This document shows positions 33,787 through 45,099 of a stretch of DNA of 64,000 nucleotides, piece by piece. The notes under the pieces are model-generated. The model was given only the letters and a program-made list of their open reading frames with translations, was not told where the DNA came from and made no database searches. Within the stretch, counting starts at the first letter, position 1. Each line of letters begins with the position of its first letter. The stretch is from Zygnema cylindricum (taxonomy: Eukaryota > Streptophyta > Zygnematophyceae > Zygnematales > Zygnemataceae), in assembly GCA_037447655.1 (NCBI GenBank), contig JBBHKE010000380.1, forward strand, positions 1 through 64,000, read 5' to 3'. The position numbers and the translations under genes are program-made.

Positions 33787-35299
33787 TAGTTGAATAGAAA
33801 TTAAAGTAGGTGCTTTTGTGAAATAAATGTGTCAGACCGTACGTAAATGGCTATTCAGTTCGTATAGAAGTACAAAAATGTGTCAAAAAACGGCGTAGTA
33901 GTAAAATCTAAGTAAAAGAACCCATGAATATGCGCACGCAACATATGCATTTTTTATTTAAATGCGTTGACCAACTTTGAATTCATAATAAAAAACAAAA
34001 TAAAAAAAAAAAATTATCAAAAGTACTACTACAACTTAGGGTATGTGCCCATGTATAAAAGTACCGATTTTTTAGTATATCTTCCGTCAAAAATTTTCCC
34101 GCGGCTTCCGCTGGCTTTGCATCCACGCTGGCAAAAGGCACATGGCCTCTACTACGTGTATCCACATAATCACGCGTTCGTGGCGGATATTTATTTACCT
34201 TTCCACGAGGCGCAATGCTATACGTCCGTGCTCCTAAAATTGAACTCTTTCTGGCCACTTGTTGCAAACTGAAAGTTTTTATCGACGGCGTATCCGATTC
34301 TGCATCCGACAGTCAAGGTTTACGCTCATAATAGTCATCCAGTAACTTAGTTTTTCTGACAGAAAAAAATAATTTGGTACGGCATTGAACGTACGTCACT
34401 AAATAACCACATTTTCAAATTAAAACCCTAAATGTAACGTCATCCTAACTCAAAAAAAAATTGACGTTAATATTGGAACTGTTTAAACTAGCGTTAATTA
34501 CTCTAATGCCAAATAATTTTACTTTTTTAGGTAGTGTAATGTAAGAAACGTGTGTCATTCCATACTATAATTTCTCATTATTTCGTCCACATGTTCAAAA
34601 TAAGTGTCAGATAATCGCGTCGACCGGGAAGATTGAGTGCGTCGCGCAGAAAAGCGTACTCAGATTTGATTTAAAGTCAAAAAGACAAAGGAAAATCGCG
34701 CTGACTTGTTCTCACATGTTCAGGCGTCGAATATGTGAACACGAAGTATCGCGGCTACCCTAAAAACATATGAACGTGTTTCGATTCCTTAACTTTAACA
34801 GCGATTCACGGTATACATTTAACATTTTTTTGATAATTCCGTACATTTTGTTCGTACATTAAATCCGTACACGAAAGCTACGAATTTTACGAAAATTTCA
34901 AATTCTGAAAAATTTAACGCATTTTCGTAAAAAAGTGAAAATCCGTACGTTTGGTACCTCTATGAAAGAACCTCTTGACTCAAAATGACGCAAACACAGA
35001 CATATTTATCTCGGCCGACGGCGACAAGAAACCAGACGAGATTGCGCGGGACCATGATGACGCGGCAAATCGGTCGTGGAAATATCCACATATCGCGGTG
35101 AGTTTCTAACAGCGGAAAAGTTGGGTACACCGTACTGCAGAGGTCGCAAATGGTCAACGGAAACAGTGACCGACCGTTAACCGACCGCCCGCGCCGGATC
35201 CGGAATGGATTCGGTTGCTAAATTTTGGGGGTCGCCGAATCTGCCTTGATTCACTGAAAAAACTCCTTACGGCCAACTAAAAATCAAAATGAAATTTAC
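33787..35299. other. Spacer with dispersed-repeat fragments
   Basis: No gene recognised. TTAGGGTATGTGCCCATGTA at ~34036 resembles the TIR of the element at 41806 and the sequence at ~52757. 34112-34260 resembles 10836-10990. A MITE-like end (GCGATTCACGGTATA) is at ~34802. No pairs of ends could be established. Confidence 0.4.
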
Positions 35300-35660
35300 C
35301 GCAGAGAATCCAACATTCTGTGCCTGAAATTTTCGTATCGTGGAAGCATGCGACATCATGATTTACCGCAGTCCCACATCGCGTAAGCTCCATTCATTTC
35401 GAAATATAGGGAACACCCACAAAGCCGCCGCAATCGCACGAAGTACACCATTCACTGAAATCCAGGCAACCCCATCGCCGCGAATCCGACACGTAGTACT
35501 CATTCCTCGCAGTATTAGAACCGACAAAACGCCGCAATCTAACACCTTAGGCACGCCATTCATTTCGAAAAATCTTAGGCAACACTAACAAAGCGCCCGA
35601 AATTACACGGTAGTAACACTATTCATTTCACAAATATTAGGGAACGCGACAAATCGTAAT
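35300..35660. repeat. Degenerate tandem array, ~55-60-bp unit
   Basis: About five imperfect units in a row, each with a CCATTCATTTCGAAA-like core followed by A/G-rich AGGGAACAC and then CAAAG/CGCCGCAATC. Clear cores are at ~35390, ~35448, ~35500, ~35560 and ~35618. The frames crossing it are by-products of the repeat. Confidence 0.6.
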
Positions 35661-35926
35661 TATTGGCTTATTCGTCCGTCGTACATTGGTTAATTTTGTA
35701 CATTTTCGGTTACAGGCGGGCACGGTTAGTCGCAAAAAATCGAGATTCGGTTAATTCTTATTTTCGTAAACACCGGTCGGTTAACGGTTAACAATTTTTG
35801 AGCTTGACATAACTCGGTTGGGCGTCGGTTACTCAGATTTTGAAAAAAAAAAACGGTCGGTTTCGGTTATGTAAAATATTGACTTTTGTGACCTCTGCTA
35901 TACTGTACACCGTGAATCGCTATTAG
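35661..35926. other. CGGTT-rich spacer and MITE-like end
   Basis: Contains many short CGGTT/GGTTA repeats (35700-35870) and then TACACCGTGAATCGCTATTAG (35906-35926), which resembles the end of the CACCGCC MITE family. Its last eight bases, GCTATTAG, are the left target duplication of the hAT-like element. Confidence 0.5.
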
Positions 35927-35942
35927 TAGTGTTGTGTATCGG

Positions 35943-37108
35943 CTAAAAAGTTATCGCGATAACACCGACACCGATAGTTATCAGTTATCGAACGGTCAGA
36001 GCTCTTGATATATCGGTCCGAGAAATCAAATTCCATATCGGAAATAACGATATAAATATATAGTATGCACATTATAGTACCTTACTATATACTGTATTAT
36101 ACTATTTACATTATATAGCGTGACATGCCACGTATATCAATCTGTTCCGTAACTATTTAACTGAAAATTATTACGGAAAGCGCAACACATAAAGCGTAGA
36201 CAAATTGAGAATAATACTTTATAGTTATAAAACTATACTACCGAAACGAAAAAAATAAAATTCATTGGAAAATTTGTGAATCAATTTTTTTTTTGGAAAA
36301 AAGACGAACATACGAACACATCTGTCAGACTCCCGCCATTAACGGCCACTATATTGTTTAACCTACTAAAACCAGGCAACACTAATTTGAGGAAAAACTA
36401 GTTTTTTTATAAAATAGTAAAAAGCTACAATTATATTTATTCATTCTAATGGATTATCAAGAAATTGTAGGGGGAGAGGAGGATGGGACACTAACTTTGA
36501 ATATGATGGATTTGAAAATCTAAAACATTGATAACTTAAAAACTAGATTTTGATAATTTTGACATGGCTGATTTTTAGAGATTCGGATTTTAAAAGGTAG
36601 GAATTGCAAAATTTTGAGATTTTGAATATGGTGGATTTGGAAATTTAAAACATTGGTAATTTAGAAATTGAATTTGGCAAGATGTGAAGTATTGAGAATT
36701 TGAGAATTCAATTTTTAACATTATGACATTTAAGTCATTATCTATGTTGGAGAATTGAGGCATCAAAGACTTGTATCTTAACGCCTCTAAGCTGGACTAG
36801 AAATAGGAAGAAGAAATATCAAATATGTCTTCAATAACCCCATATACCGAATCAATGTATATAGAATCTGCGATAATAACTCATAATCGTCCAAATTTAA
36901 AGTTATGTATGTATTTTGTCCGACCTTATTTCAGATCGTTTGTAAAATGGATTGAAAATGCATTAACTTAAAAAACAACAGTCAAAAGGACATTGAGGAA
37001 GGGTATGGGATCGTGGAACCCAAGTAAAACCCCTTTAAATTATAAATAATCAAGGAAAAATTGTGATGTTTTACCGAAATCTGGGGGAGAGGGGTCCGCG
37101 GCGCGTCA
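35943..37108. other. Left interior of the hAT-like element
   Basis: AT-rich, no coding frame. Contains short direct repeats around 36490-36700 (AATATGATGGATTTG.AAAT, AACATTG.TAA.TTA). CGTCA at 37104-37108 is the left target duplication of TR-GAG 2. Confidence 0.5.
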
Positions 37109-38277
37109 TGTTGATATTTGTATATTTTCTAGGAAAGAAAAAGGTAAAGGCAGTCTGCCTCTAACTAACCTCTCCAAGCCCCCACACTTGTTGTAGTCAC
37201 TTAAGGCTGGATAGGGAGCTAGAGCCATGGCTACCTAAACTCTCTAGAGAAGACAGGGGGTAAATTAGGTAGACTTACCAAAAGTTAGTTGACGGACCCT
37301 AGAATTGATCCTGGTCCCTGCCGTGCGTCAATTTGCATTAGCCGTTAGCTCTAGCCGTTAAGTCTAGGATACATATTACGATATATAGGGTTTGATAAAT
37401 TTATAAATCGTCACATGTAGATTAATTCGTTTAACGGCGAATAGATACTTAGTGCATAGATACAGTTTGAATTAGTACGAAGTATGGTACGGGGACAGAA
37501 CGGATACCGCGTATTTGTTTTGATAGCGAAACAAATACCGCGCGTCGAATTTCAGCGGCTATGACTCTAGCCGGTTTTGATCTGACGTCCGCGATTGGCG
37601 CCGCGATCACGGAATAGGTACATTTGGCGTTTTACGGTATTTGCCACGTCAGATGACACGTGGCGTGATAACATTCGATTACGGGAATTCCGGAGATTAC
37701 TGGAACTAATCCTGATTTGACACGTGTCGACATTTTGGCCATGTCGTACAATGGCCGTACAGAAAGTACACCGACACCTGTACTTTTATGTACGACACAG
37801 TAATTTGATTGGTGCCGTACTTCAGTAGATAAAGTTTTAGAGAGGGAATAGGACTAAGAAAACTTTGTGTAGGTAGCTGCCTCTCCCAGAGAGCACCTTC
37901 TATAAACGGCAAACTTTGGCCAGCCAAAACTACTAATTTACTTGACCATTTTCAGTGATTCTTTTTGCTGCGGACTCAGGGGAGTCCACGCTATACAGGG
38001 GTGTAGTCGGTCAGAGTTTTTGTCTGCCCAGGGTGGCTGCATTTTTAAGGGAAAGTCAAAGTGGGTGAATGTGTCCAAATCTCATATTCTAACTTTGCAT
38101 TCTGTGGTGAAACTGAGCACACAGAAAGTGTTATTTCACAGGGGTGAATCTATATTGGGGTTTTGATTGTCAAGGGGTCAGTCACTTGGGTTTATATGAA
38201 CTTGGAGTCGGCACTATCTAGATTAGCTTCTTTTGGATCCGCATACTCTGAGGGCCAATGGAGGTCTCAGAGTTTCA
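37109..38277 (+). repeat. TR-GAG 2 5' LTR
   Basis: 1,169 bp. TATA box TATAAA at 37901-37906, within the CTCTCCCAGAGAGCACC region shared by all LTRs of this family. Transcription therefore probably starts shortly after 37930. Confidence 0.9.
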
Positions 38278-38293
38278 GGTTATGGGCCCACCA
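38278..38293 (+). promoter_or_regulatory. Half-tRNA primer-binding site
   Basis: GGTTATGGGCCCACCA is complementary over 16 nt to the anticodon arm of plant initiator tRNA-Met (TGGTGGGCCCATAACC). It is not complementary to a tRNA 3' end. Drosophila copia is the classic case of priming by such a half-tRNA. The site directly follows the 5' LTR. Confidence 0.8.
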
Positions 38294-38398
38294 TCTAGGG
38301 TGTCTATGTTCGATGGAACATACTTCACTTATTAGGAGTTTACAATGTCGGGATTGATTTTCGAGAAGCACTTATGGGTAATTGTTTCGTAACAAGTG

Positions 38399-40306
38399 AG
38401 ATGTCCGCCACCTGGCTTTGGAGGAGCTTACTATGGAGATTCATCTGAGGCTGCCCAGAATATCAACCGGAGTTCAGATGCAACGGAAAGTGAAGGGAAA
38501 AATCTTTCCGTGGATGGGGAAATAGAGGAGAAGGAAAAAGGGACACCTATAGTGAGGGGAGCTAGGCTCTCAGCTATGGTACCACATGTAAGGATTAAAA
38601 CTGAAGAAAATGACAGAAAAATATGGGAATACAAAAACACTATAGCAAAACATCTCGTACTTAGATATGTGTCTAAGTCGATAGCTATCACTCTTTTAAG
38701 TCTAACCAAGTCTTCAGAGATATGGGAAGCACTAATTTAGATTTATAAGAGTGAGACTATTCAGAGGCAGCAATTAGTAAAACAGGAAATAGAGGCTTAC
38801 GTTTATAAAGACGGTAGCATGATAGAGTTTTGCAATGATATTGTTGCGTTATATGTTGAGCTTACTAGTGCGGGATATGTAGTATCTGAGGAGAGTAAGA
38901 TTAATACACTACTTATGAAACTCCCAGATGAGTACGAAAACATCATTTGTTATATGCAGGCAATGGATGGCTCCTCATAGACTTGGAGCTTTACCATGGG
39001 GATATTTCTTGTGAGGGAAAGCACTTTGGAGCTTCGTAGGGGAAGGGACAGGGTCAATGCATTTTCAGCTGGTAGTCATTGGCGGAAGCGTGATGAGAGG
39101 AACAGCGGTGACGAGCGGAAGCGTGATGAGAGGAACGGTGGTGACGATCGGAAGCGTGATGAGAGCGGTATTGACGAGCGGAAGCGTGATGAGAGAAAGA
39201 AAGACAAAGGTAAATCTTATCCGAACTTTGGTGGAAAGAGAGGGAGAGGAAAAGAAAGGGGAGCATTGAAAAAGGGGGTTTGCTTCTTTTGTAGGGAACC
39301 GGGTCATTATATGGAGGAATGCCCTTGTTTGGAAAAACTTAGAAGTTGGAATGTGGATGAGGAGGAAGAAGGGGAAGAGGGGAAAGAGGATGAAGATTTT
39401 TTAGAGCTTCTCTGGATTAGTAGTATGGGGAAGAGAGAAAGCACACAGAAATTCCACAAAAGCAATAGTGTGCTTTTGGAGGTATAAGGGAAGTAAAGAG
39501 AGAGGAGGTACTTGAGGATGTCGAGGAGTGTAGAGTGTATGACTTAGAAATAAGACAGTCAGATCTAGGATCCATAAGTGAAAACGGGAAATATAAAATT
39601 AATGAGGATAATTTTATAGATAATAGGGAAACAGAAAACTGGTCGGAAAGGGAGACTTCAATGGATTCCCAGGAAAGGGGAGAAGTGAAACTCGAAGAGG
39701 TTTTAAAGGATAGGGGAGAAGAGAAATATTTGATTAAAGGTTTAAGGGAGAAGAAATATTTATTGGGAATTAAATTAGAAGGTGATAGTGGAAAGAATTC
39801 CATGGGAGAGAGTGAGGGAAGTTCAAAAAATGGGGTAATTATCATGGATAAAAATATGAGTACGAAGGATGTAGATCTTATGAGGAACTTAGTGGGGACT
39901 AGTGTTTTTTGGGAATATTTGGGGGTGGATGGATTTGACATCACTACTTGGTGTGATGTCACTTGTGAAGATGTGCCTGTAAAAGGGTTATCATCCGGAT
40001 ATATGTTGCAAATTGGAGATGGGGCTGGCTGTTTGGATTGCAAGAGAGAAATCGGGTTGTGTGTGGATGAAAAAGTGATGAGGTGGATAAAATCTTTGCT
40101 CGGGGTTATGAAAATTGGGATGCTTAATAAAATATGTGATCAGCAAGATCGAATGTTTATTTCAGCTCATCTAATGGCCCTTTTAAGATGTGAGGGTATT
40201 GTCATAAAGGTTTATAAAAGGAAAAAGAAAAAGGAAAAGAAAAAAAAAAAAAAATGGAAGGGAGTGTTTTGGTTTTTTTTTGTGGGAGTTGAAAGGAAAA
40301 TAGACT
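38399..40306 (+). pseudogene. TR-GAG 2 gag with conserved C-terminal extension
   Basis: Starts MRCPPPGFGGAYYG at 38399. UBN2-like gag (AITLLSLTKSSEIW, LLMKLPDEYENII, GIFLVRESTLEL). The charged repeat built on KRDERN/GDERKRDER is longer than in TR-GAG 1. Zinc knuckle CFFCREPGHYMEEC at ~39280-39322. Acidic stretch, then a one-base frameshift near 39445. The frame at 39535-40306 gives the C-terminal extension (GVIIMDKNMSTKDVDLMRN, MRWIKSLLGVMKIGMLNK, HLMALLRCEGIV) ending in a Lys-rich tail. Stops at 38738 (TAG, CAG in the sister) and ~38980 (TAG, TGG in the sister). The extension is clearly under the same gag frame in both copies. Confidence 0.78.
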
Positions 40307-40321
40307 AGAAAATAAGGGGAG

Positions 40322-41487
40322 TGTTGATATTTGTCTATTTTCTAGGATAGAAAAAGGCAGAGGCAGTCTGCCTCTAACTAACCTCTCCAAGCCCCCACAC
40401 TTGTTGTAGTCACTTAAGGCTGGATAGGGAGCTAGAGCCATGGCTCCCTAAGCTCTCTAGAGAAGACAGGGGGTAAATTAGGTAGACTTACCAAAAGTTA
40501 GTTGACGGACCCTGGAATTGATCCTGGTCTCTGCCGTGCGTCAATTTGCATTAGCCGTTAGCTCTAGTCGTTAAGTCTAGGACACATATTACAATATATG
40601 GGGTTTGATAAATATATAAATCGTCACATGTAGATTAATTCGTTTAACGGCGAATAGATACTTAGTGCATGGATACAGTTTGATTTAATATAAAGTACGG
40701 TACGGGGACAGAACGGATACCGCGTATTCATTTCGATAGCGAAACAAATACCGCGCGTTGAATTTCAGCGGCTATGATTATAGCTAGTTTTGATCTGACG
40801 ACCGCGATAGGCGCCGCGATCACGGAATAGGTACATTTAGCATTTTACAGTATTTGCCACGTCAGATGACACGTGGCGTGATAACATTGGACTACGCGAA
40901 TTCCGAAGATTACAGGAACTAATCCTGATTTGACACGTGTCGACATTTTGGCCATGTCGTACAATGGCCGTATAGAAAGTACACTGGCACCTGTACTTTT
41001 CTGTACGACACAGTAATTTGATTGGTGCCGTACTTCACTAGATGGAGTTTTAGAGAGGGAATAGGTATTAGAAAATTGTGTAGGTAGCTGCCTCTCCTAG
41101 AGAGCACCTTGTATAAATGGCAAACTTTGGCCAGCCAAAACTACTAATTTACTTGACCATTTTCAGTGATTCTTTTTGCTGCGGACTCAGGGGAGTCCAA
41201 GCTACACAAGAGTATAGTCGGTCAGAGTTTTTGTCTGCCAAGGTGGCTGCATTTCTAAGGGAAAGTAAAAGTGGGTGAATGTGTCCAAATTTTATATTCT
41301 AACTTTGCATTCTGTGGTGGAACTGAACACACAGAAAGTGTTATTTCACAGGGGTGAATCTATATTGAGGTTTTGACTGTCAAGGGGTCAGTCACTTGGG
41401 TTTATATCAACTTGGAATCGGCACTTTCTAGATTAGCTTCTTTTGGATCTGCATACTTTGAGGGCCAATGGAGGTCTCAGAGTTTCA
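40322..41487 (+). repeat. TR-GAG 2 3' LTR
   Basis: 1,166 bp, matching the 5' LTR closely with scattered changes. TATAAAT at ~41112. Ends GAGTTTCA at 41487. Confidence 0.9.
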
Positions 41488-42046
41488 CGTCCGGGGAATA
41501 TGACGTACAGTTGAGTGTACAGGCCGTACATTTATCTGTACGGTCCATACATATATTGTCGATAGTTATCATTATCAGTGTTATTGCCCATAAATACCGA
41601 TAAATATCAGTTATTTATCGGCGACAACACCGATAACGATATATCGTACCAATATATCGATTATCAAGTACTCGAAAAAATGTTTGTATCGATTATCGGC
41701 AAATCGTTACCGGTACACAACACTAGCTATTAGTGTTATGAACACTATTGGCCCTTGAACCTAAAATAGGATTAACAATACTAGTTCTTAATTTTGTCTT
41801 ACGATTTAGGGTAGAGTTCCATTAGAAAAAAAGTGGGGTTTGTTACTGACGCCGTACGTTTTCGTACATGTCAAGCTCGTGTGCATCTTTGGCACATTTA
41901 CACTCCGAAGAGTTCCGTGGCCTCGTTCCACCTTGTACGGACTCCAGCGTACGGAGAAGGGAGGGACAACCAGCCTGATCAAAAATTTGTATTTTTACCG
42001 TGGAGCACCACGCACTTTAGTTCACCTTAAACGGAGGTCTGATTGT

Positions 42047-43056
42047 AGAGTTAGTCTGGTGCAAAGGTGGCGGCTCCATTACATGGCATCCGTTCTATGT
42101 AGCTCTAGCGGAGGGGTACATTGTGGAACGGCACGCAGCCTTTAAGATTGTCCCGTAGATCTTGGTGTTAGCTGTAAGTAAGATACTAGTTCAGGTCGAA
42201 CAGAAGGGCAAAGCATTTATGACACCGGGTCAAAGTTAGACGTTTCACGTCAATTCAGAACTTGTTGCTTACTAGTTTACCAAAAGAGGACCTTTGGCTG
42301 TCAATTTAGTCAGAGCCAATCGCCTAACTTTTTGCCTTGAGTGTAGTAAAGCCTCGTTTGTCTTGTGTCCGTACGATAACAATTGTTGGCCGCTGATTGG
42401 CTTTGAGCATTGCTTTGACTTTGGTGGATGCAATAGGACAGACTTTTTGTTGTGTAAGACAATTGGGGCCGAAGTAGACAGGTTGCTGTTTAAGTAGTGT
42501 CTCTTGAGAAAACCCCCAGAGAATAGAATCAACCTTTTTTGTTGGAAAACTGTTGCATTTTGTCGTTGACTCTATTTGCCATCTTTGTTTTGGATTGTCT
42601 GTTTTAGAGACTGTAGCTCGGGTGGGTGGTTGGCACTATTATCTCTTTGGGCGGTTTGGTCTTTCGCTGTTTGAAACTTAGAGGAGTCCTTCCGGATCTG
42701 TACGGCGGAATAGAGGGGGTGAGGGAGACTCATACCTGTCTTTGGGGCCATTGGGAGAGTTTCATTCTTCTGAGTTTGGTCATCGTTGCTCTCCGGGGTA
42801 TGTTGGCTCGCTTCACCTTTATCATTCACTTATATCTTTATTTCCATTATCTGGGCAAGGTGATATTGTTTAATTTGAAAGAGCCGATTTTTATTGTTTC
42901 TATATTTTTGTTTGGGAGTTATTTGCGTACTCTTGTGGTCGTCTTTGGTTTTTTTTCGGAGTTCTAGTGGGCCGGATCGGACGACTATCATTCCCTTTCT
43001 ATTCTTTGGAGAGTGGTCGAGGGTGTAGCATTTAGTAGGCTCCTGGTGGATAAGCA
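42047..43056 (+). repeat. Gypsy 1 5' LTR
   Basis: ~1,010 bp. Shares with the 3' copy GGTGCAAAGGTGGCGGCTCC at the start, a GCATTTTGTCGTTGACTC block at mid-length and TAGGCTCCTGGTGGATAAGC at the end. Short open frames across it (42626-42967, repeated at 51381-51722) are part of the repeat. Confidence 0.8.
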
Positions 43057-43157
43057 AAGTACTAAAAGAGCCACTGTCCCCTTTTGAGTTAAAGAGGATA
43101 GCTGGTTAGGGTCGTGTACTTTTATATGGAGATTTAGCTCTTCTTTTCAGGTCAGTC

Positions 43158-44918
43158 ATGGGCGAAGGGGATGATCAGGATCGGGACCTTATAGGTGTCA
43201 GTTAGGAAGAGAGGGAGAGGCAGGAAGCACTGGCCCAAGAGGAAGAGTCGCAGGTGCCCGAGGAAGCAGTCCCCTTTGCTTCTTTTTTAAACATAGAGAA
43301 GTTTCTCGAGAGAATGATGCCTATGCCTGTACTAGTTTAGAGTCCTCCCAAACAGCCATAGAACCAACCGTCTCCCCCACCTCCGCCAGTCTTTTCCCCC
43401 GAGAAATTCCCTACATTGTCTGAGGCCACCAGAGATAGGGCCATGGAGAAGGAGGAACGACAGGCTTGAGCTCCTCAATCCCGCAGGAAGGTTCTGGCAT
43501 ATAAGGAAACGATTCTTGGACCACTTCCCGAAGTGGTACGGTATACTAGGTCTAAAGCTCCAGTAGTGGAGACGTTCGTGGATCGTGAAATCTTGTTAGA
43601 TCTGAGTTGGCCAGGTTGCAAGGAAATTTTAGCTCTACAGAACATCCATGAGTTAAATGTAAAGAAGGAGCTTGTGTAGCGAGTTGACAGGATCGACCGA
43701 GCCTAGATCATACGCCCTGTAGGAGGTGTAGTTGAAATCCTAAGCAGTTCGTCTAAGAGCAGTTCCTCAACCTCCGTCCGGGAACAACAGGGGAGGACAG
43801 CAACTTCGGATCAACAACCCACCCTATCTCGAGACACTGCCACCAGTAAGCAGTATAGAGGGCGGGTAACTTCTCGGACCCGGGCAGGTGAAGAGACCAG
43901 CAAGCGGAAATTGCCAGAAACGAAGAGAGATTTCCGGTTCAACCATAAGGATAGCAACAACCAATTTTCTCCCCTAGCGAAAGAGGAGCCTTTATTTCCT
44001 TCCACCTCAGTTTCGCGTACCATTTCTCCCTCAGTGCCGGTGGTTCGACCTTCCGAAGGATTATGGCATTCGAGACCTACGGACCCCGAGGTACCCGGTT
44101 AAGGGATTGCTGATCTCTCGGGTGTGGTGAGCAGTACCCAGAAACTGGTGGATATCTTGCGATCTCAGAGTCAGGCTACGGCGGGGGCCGGACCCGTCAC
44201 GATAGACTGGGATGCTCTGGAAGAAGAAAGGAAGAAAGCATTGGAACAGGATCTTCTCCTAATACGGGAGGCTAAACGGAGATCAGGGGGGATCCTTAGG
44301 GGACAAGTATCTCCTTCTCTTAGGACAGGTATATCGGTAGAAAGGCAACCTCCGGCACAGGCCACCCTTCTTCTCGCGCGATATCTTAGGGCCCCACCGG
44401 AACCTAGACAAAAATCTCCTCTTCAGCGGGAAGGGGAGGACACAACATGAGCTAACAAAAAGGGGTTGGGTGCAGATCCACAAGTAATCGGGTAGCCGCG
44501 TCCACTAAAATTCCTACTTTTGTCTCAGTGGCGGGATCTTCCACAGTGGAGGCCGTGGTCCAACTACAACGTGACAGGAGACTTTGCATTTCCCTCGGAC
44601 ACTCCTCCTCCATCACCACCTAAAGCTTCCTCTCCTTCCCCTTCCTTCTCCCCTGCTGCAGCCGTCCCTGGGTCTCCAGATCTGCTTGTTCTTCCTTACA
44701 AATACACCGCATACTCACCTCCTCACCGACGATCCCTTTCCTCCAGTGCCGGAACGCCTCCTCTTGAGGATCTCCAAAGGCGGCACAGGAGACAGACACC
44801 CCTTTCAAGAGACAGACACCCTCTCCTCGAAGCTTTTTGCCGTCCCCTTCTCCGCCGCCAGCCACCACCCGAGGGCCTCGACCTCGCCTGCACATTCCCT
44901 AGGTGGAGACAGTGTTAA
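43158..44918 (+). pseudogene. Gypsy 1 gag, N-terminal region
   Basis: The reading begins at ATG 43158 and stays in one frame to 44450, with six or more stops, mostly TAG. A second stretch at 44520-44918 continues the region. It is aligned to Gypsy 2 by shared blocks: GPLPEV (43525), EIL.L.ELKVKKELV-like (43620), GGVVEILSSSS (43722), QATAGAGPVT (44172), LEEERKKALEQ. It is rich in Pro, Ser, Glu and Arg, has no recognised domain, and the C-terminal half is Pro/Ser low-complexity. It probably represents the N-terminal gag region or a leader specific to this family. Confidence 0.65.
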
Positions 44919-45099
44919 GGGGAGAACCAGCATCTCTTGAATATAGAGGAGCCATCGACCTACCATCTTCTTGTAGAGTACGACCTTCCCCAGTGGGAGA
45001 AGGAATTATTGCTGCCACTAGCGCCCTTCCTATTAGAGGAGGGACCGATTCGAATCTTGAGATTCAGGACCCCGGAGCATTCTCACCGGCTCAGTTTGT

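Larger units (their letters stand above)
37109..41487 (+). mobile_element. TR-GAG 2: gag-only LTR element
   Basis: LTRs at 37109-38277 (1,169 bp) and 40322-41487 (1,166 bp) start TGTTGATATTTG and end GAGTTTCA. The flanks CGTCA and CGTCC differ at one base. The primer site GGTTATGGGCCCACCA (38278-38293) and polypurine tract AATAAGGGGAG (40311-40321) are in place. The interior encodes only gag and its C-terminal extension. It is the plus-strand sister of TR-GAG 1. Confidence 0.9.
35927..41725. mobile_element. hAT-like DNA transposon hosting TR-GAG 2
   Basis: The ends TAGTGTTGTGTATCGG (35927-35942) and CCGGTACACAACACTA (41710-41725) are inverted repeats with one mismatch. They are flanked by a perfect 8-bp duplication GCTATTAG (35919-35926, 41726-41733). 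An 8-bp duplication and a YAGNG-type tip are hallmarks of hAT elements. Subterminal ATCGATAT/GATAAC-type repeats occur at both ends. Without the inserted TR-GAG 2 the element is ~1.4 kb and shows no transposase, so it is non-autonomous. Confidence 0.85.

Noticed and set aside
42626-42967. Hydrophobic ORF repeated at 51381-51722, possible small membrane protein
   Set aside because: Both copies lie at the same place in the Gypsy 1 LTRs, their frames differ by indels, and LTR sequence explains the duplication.
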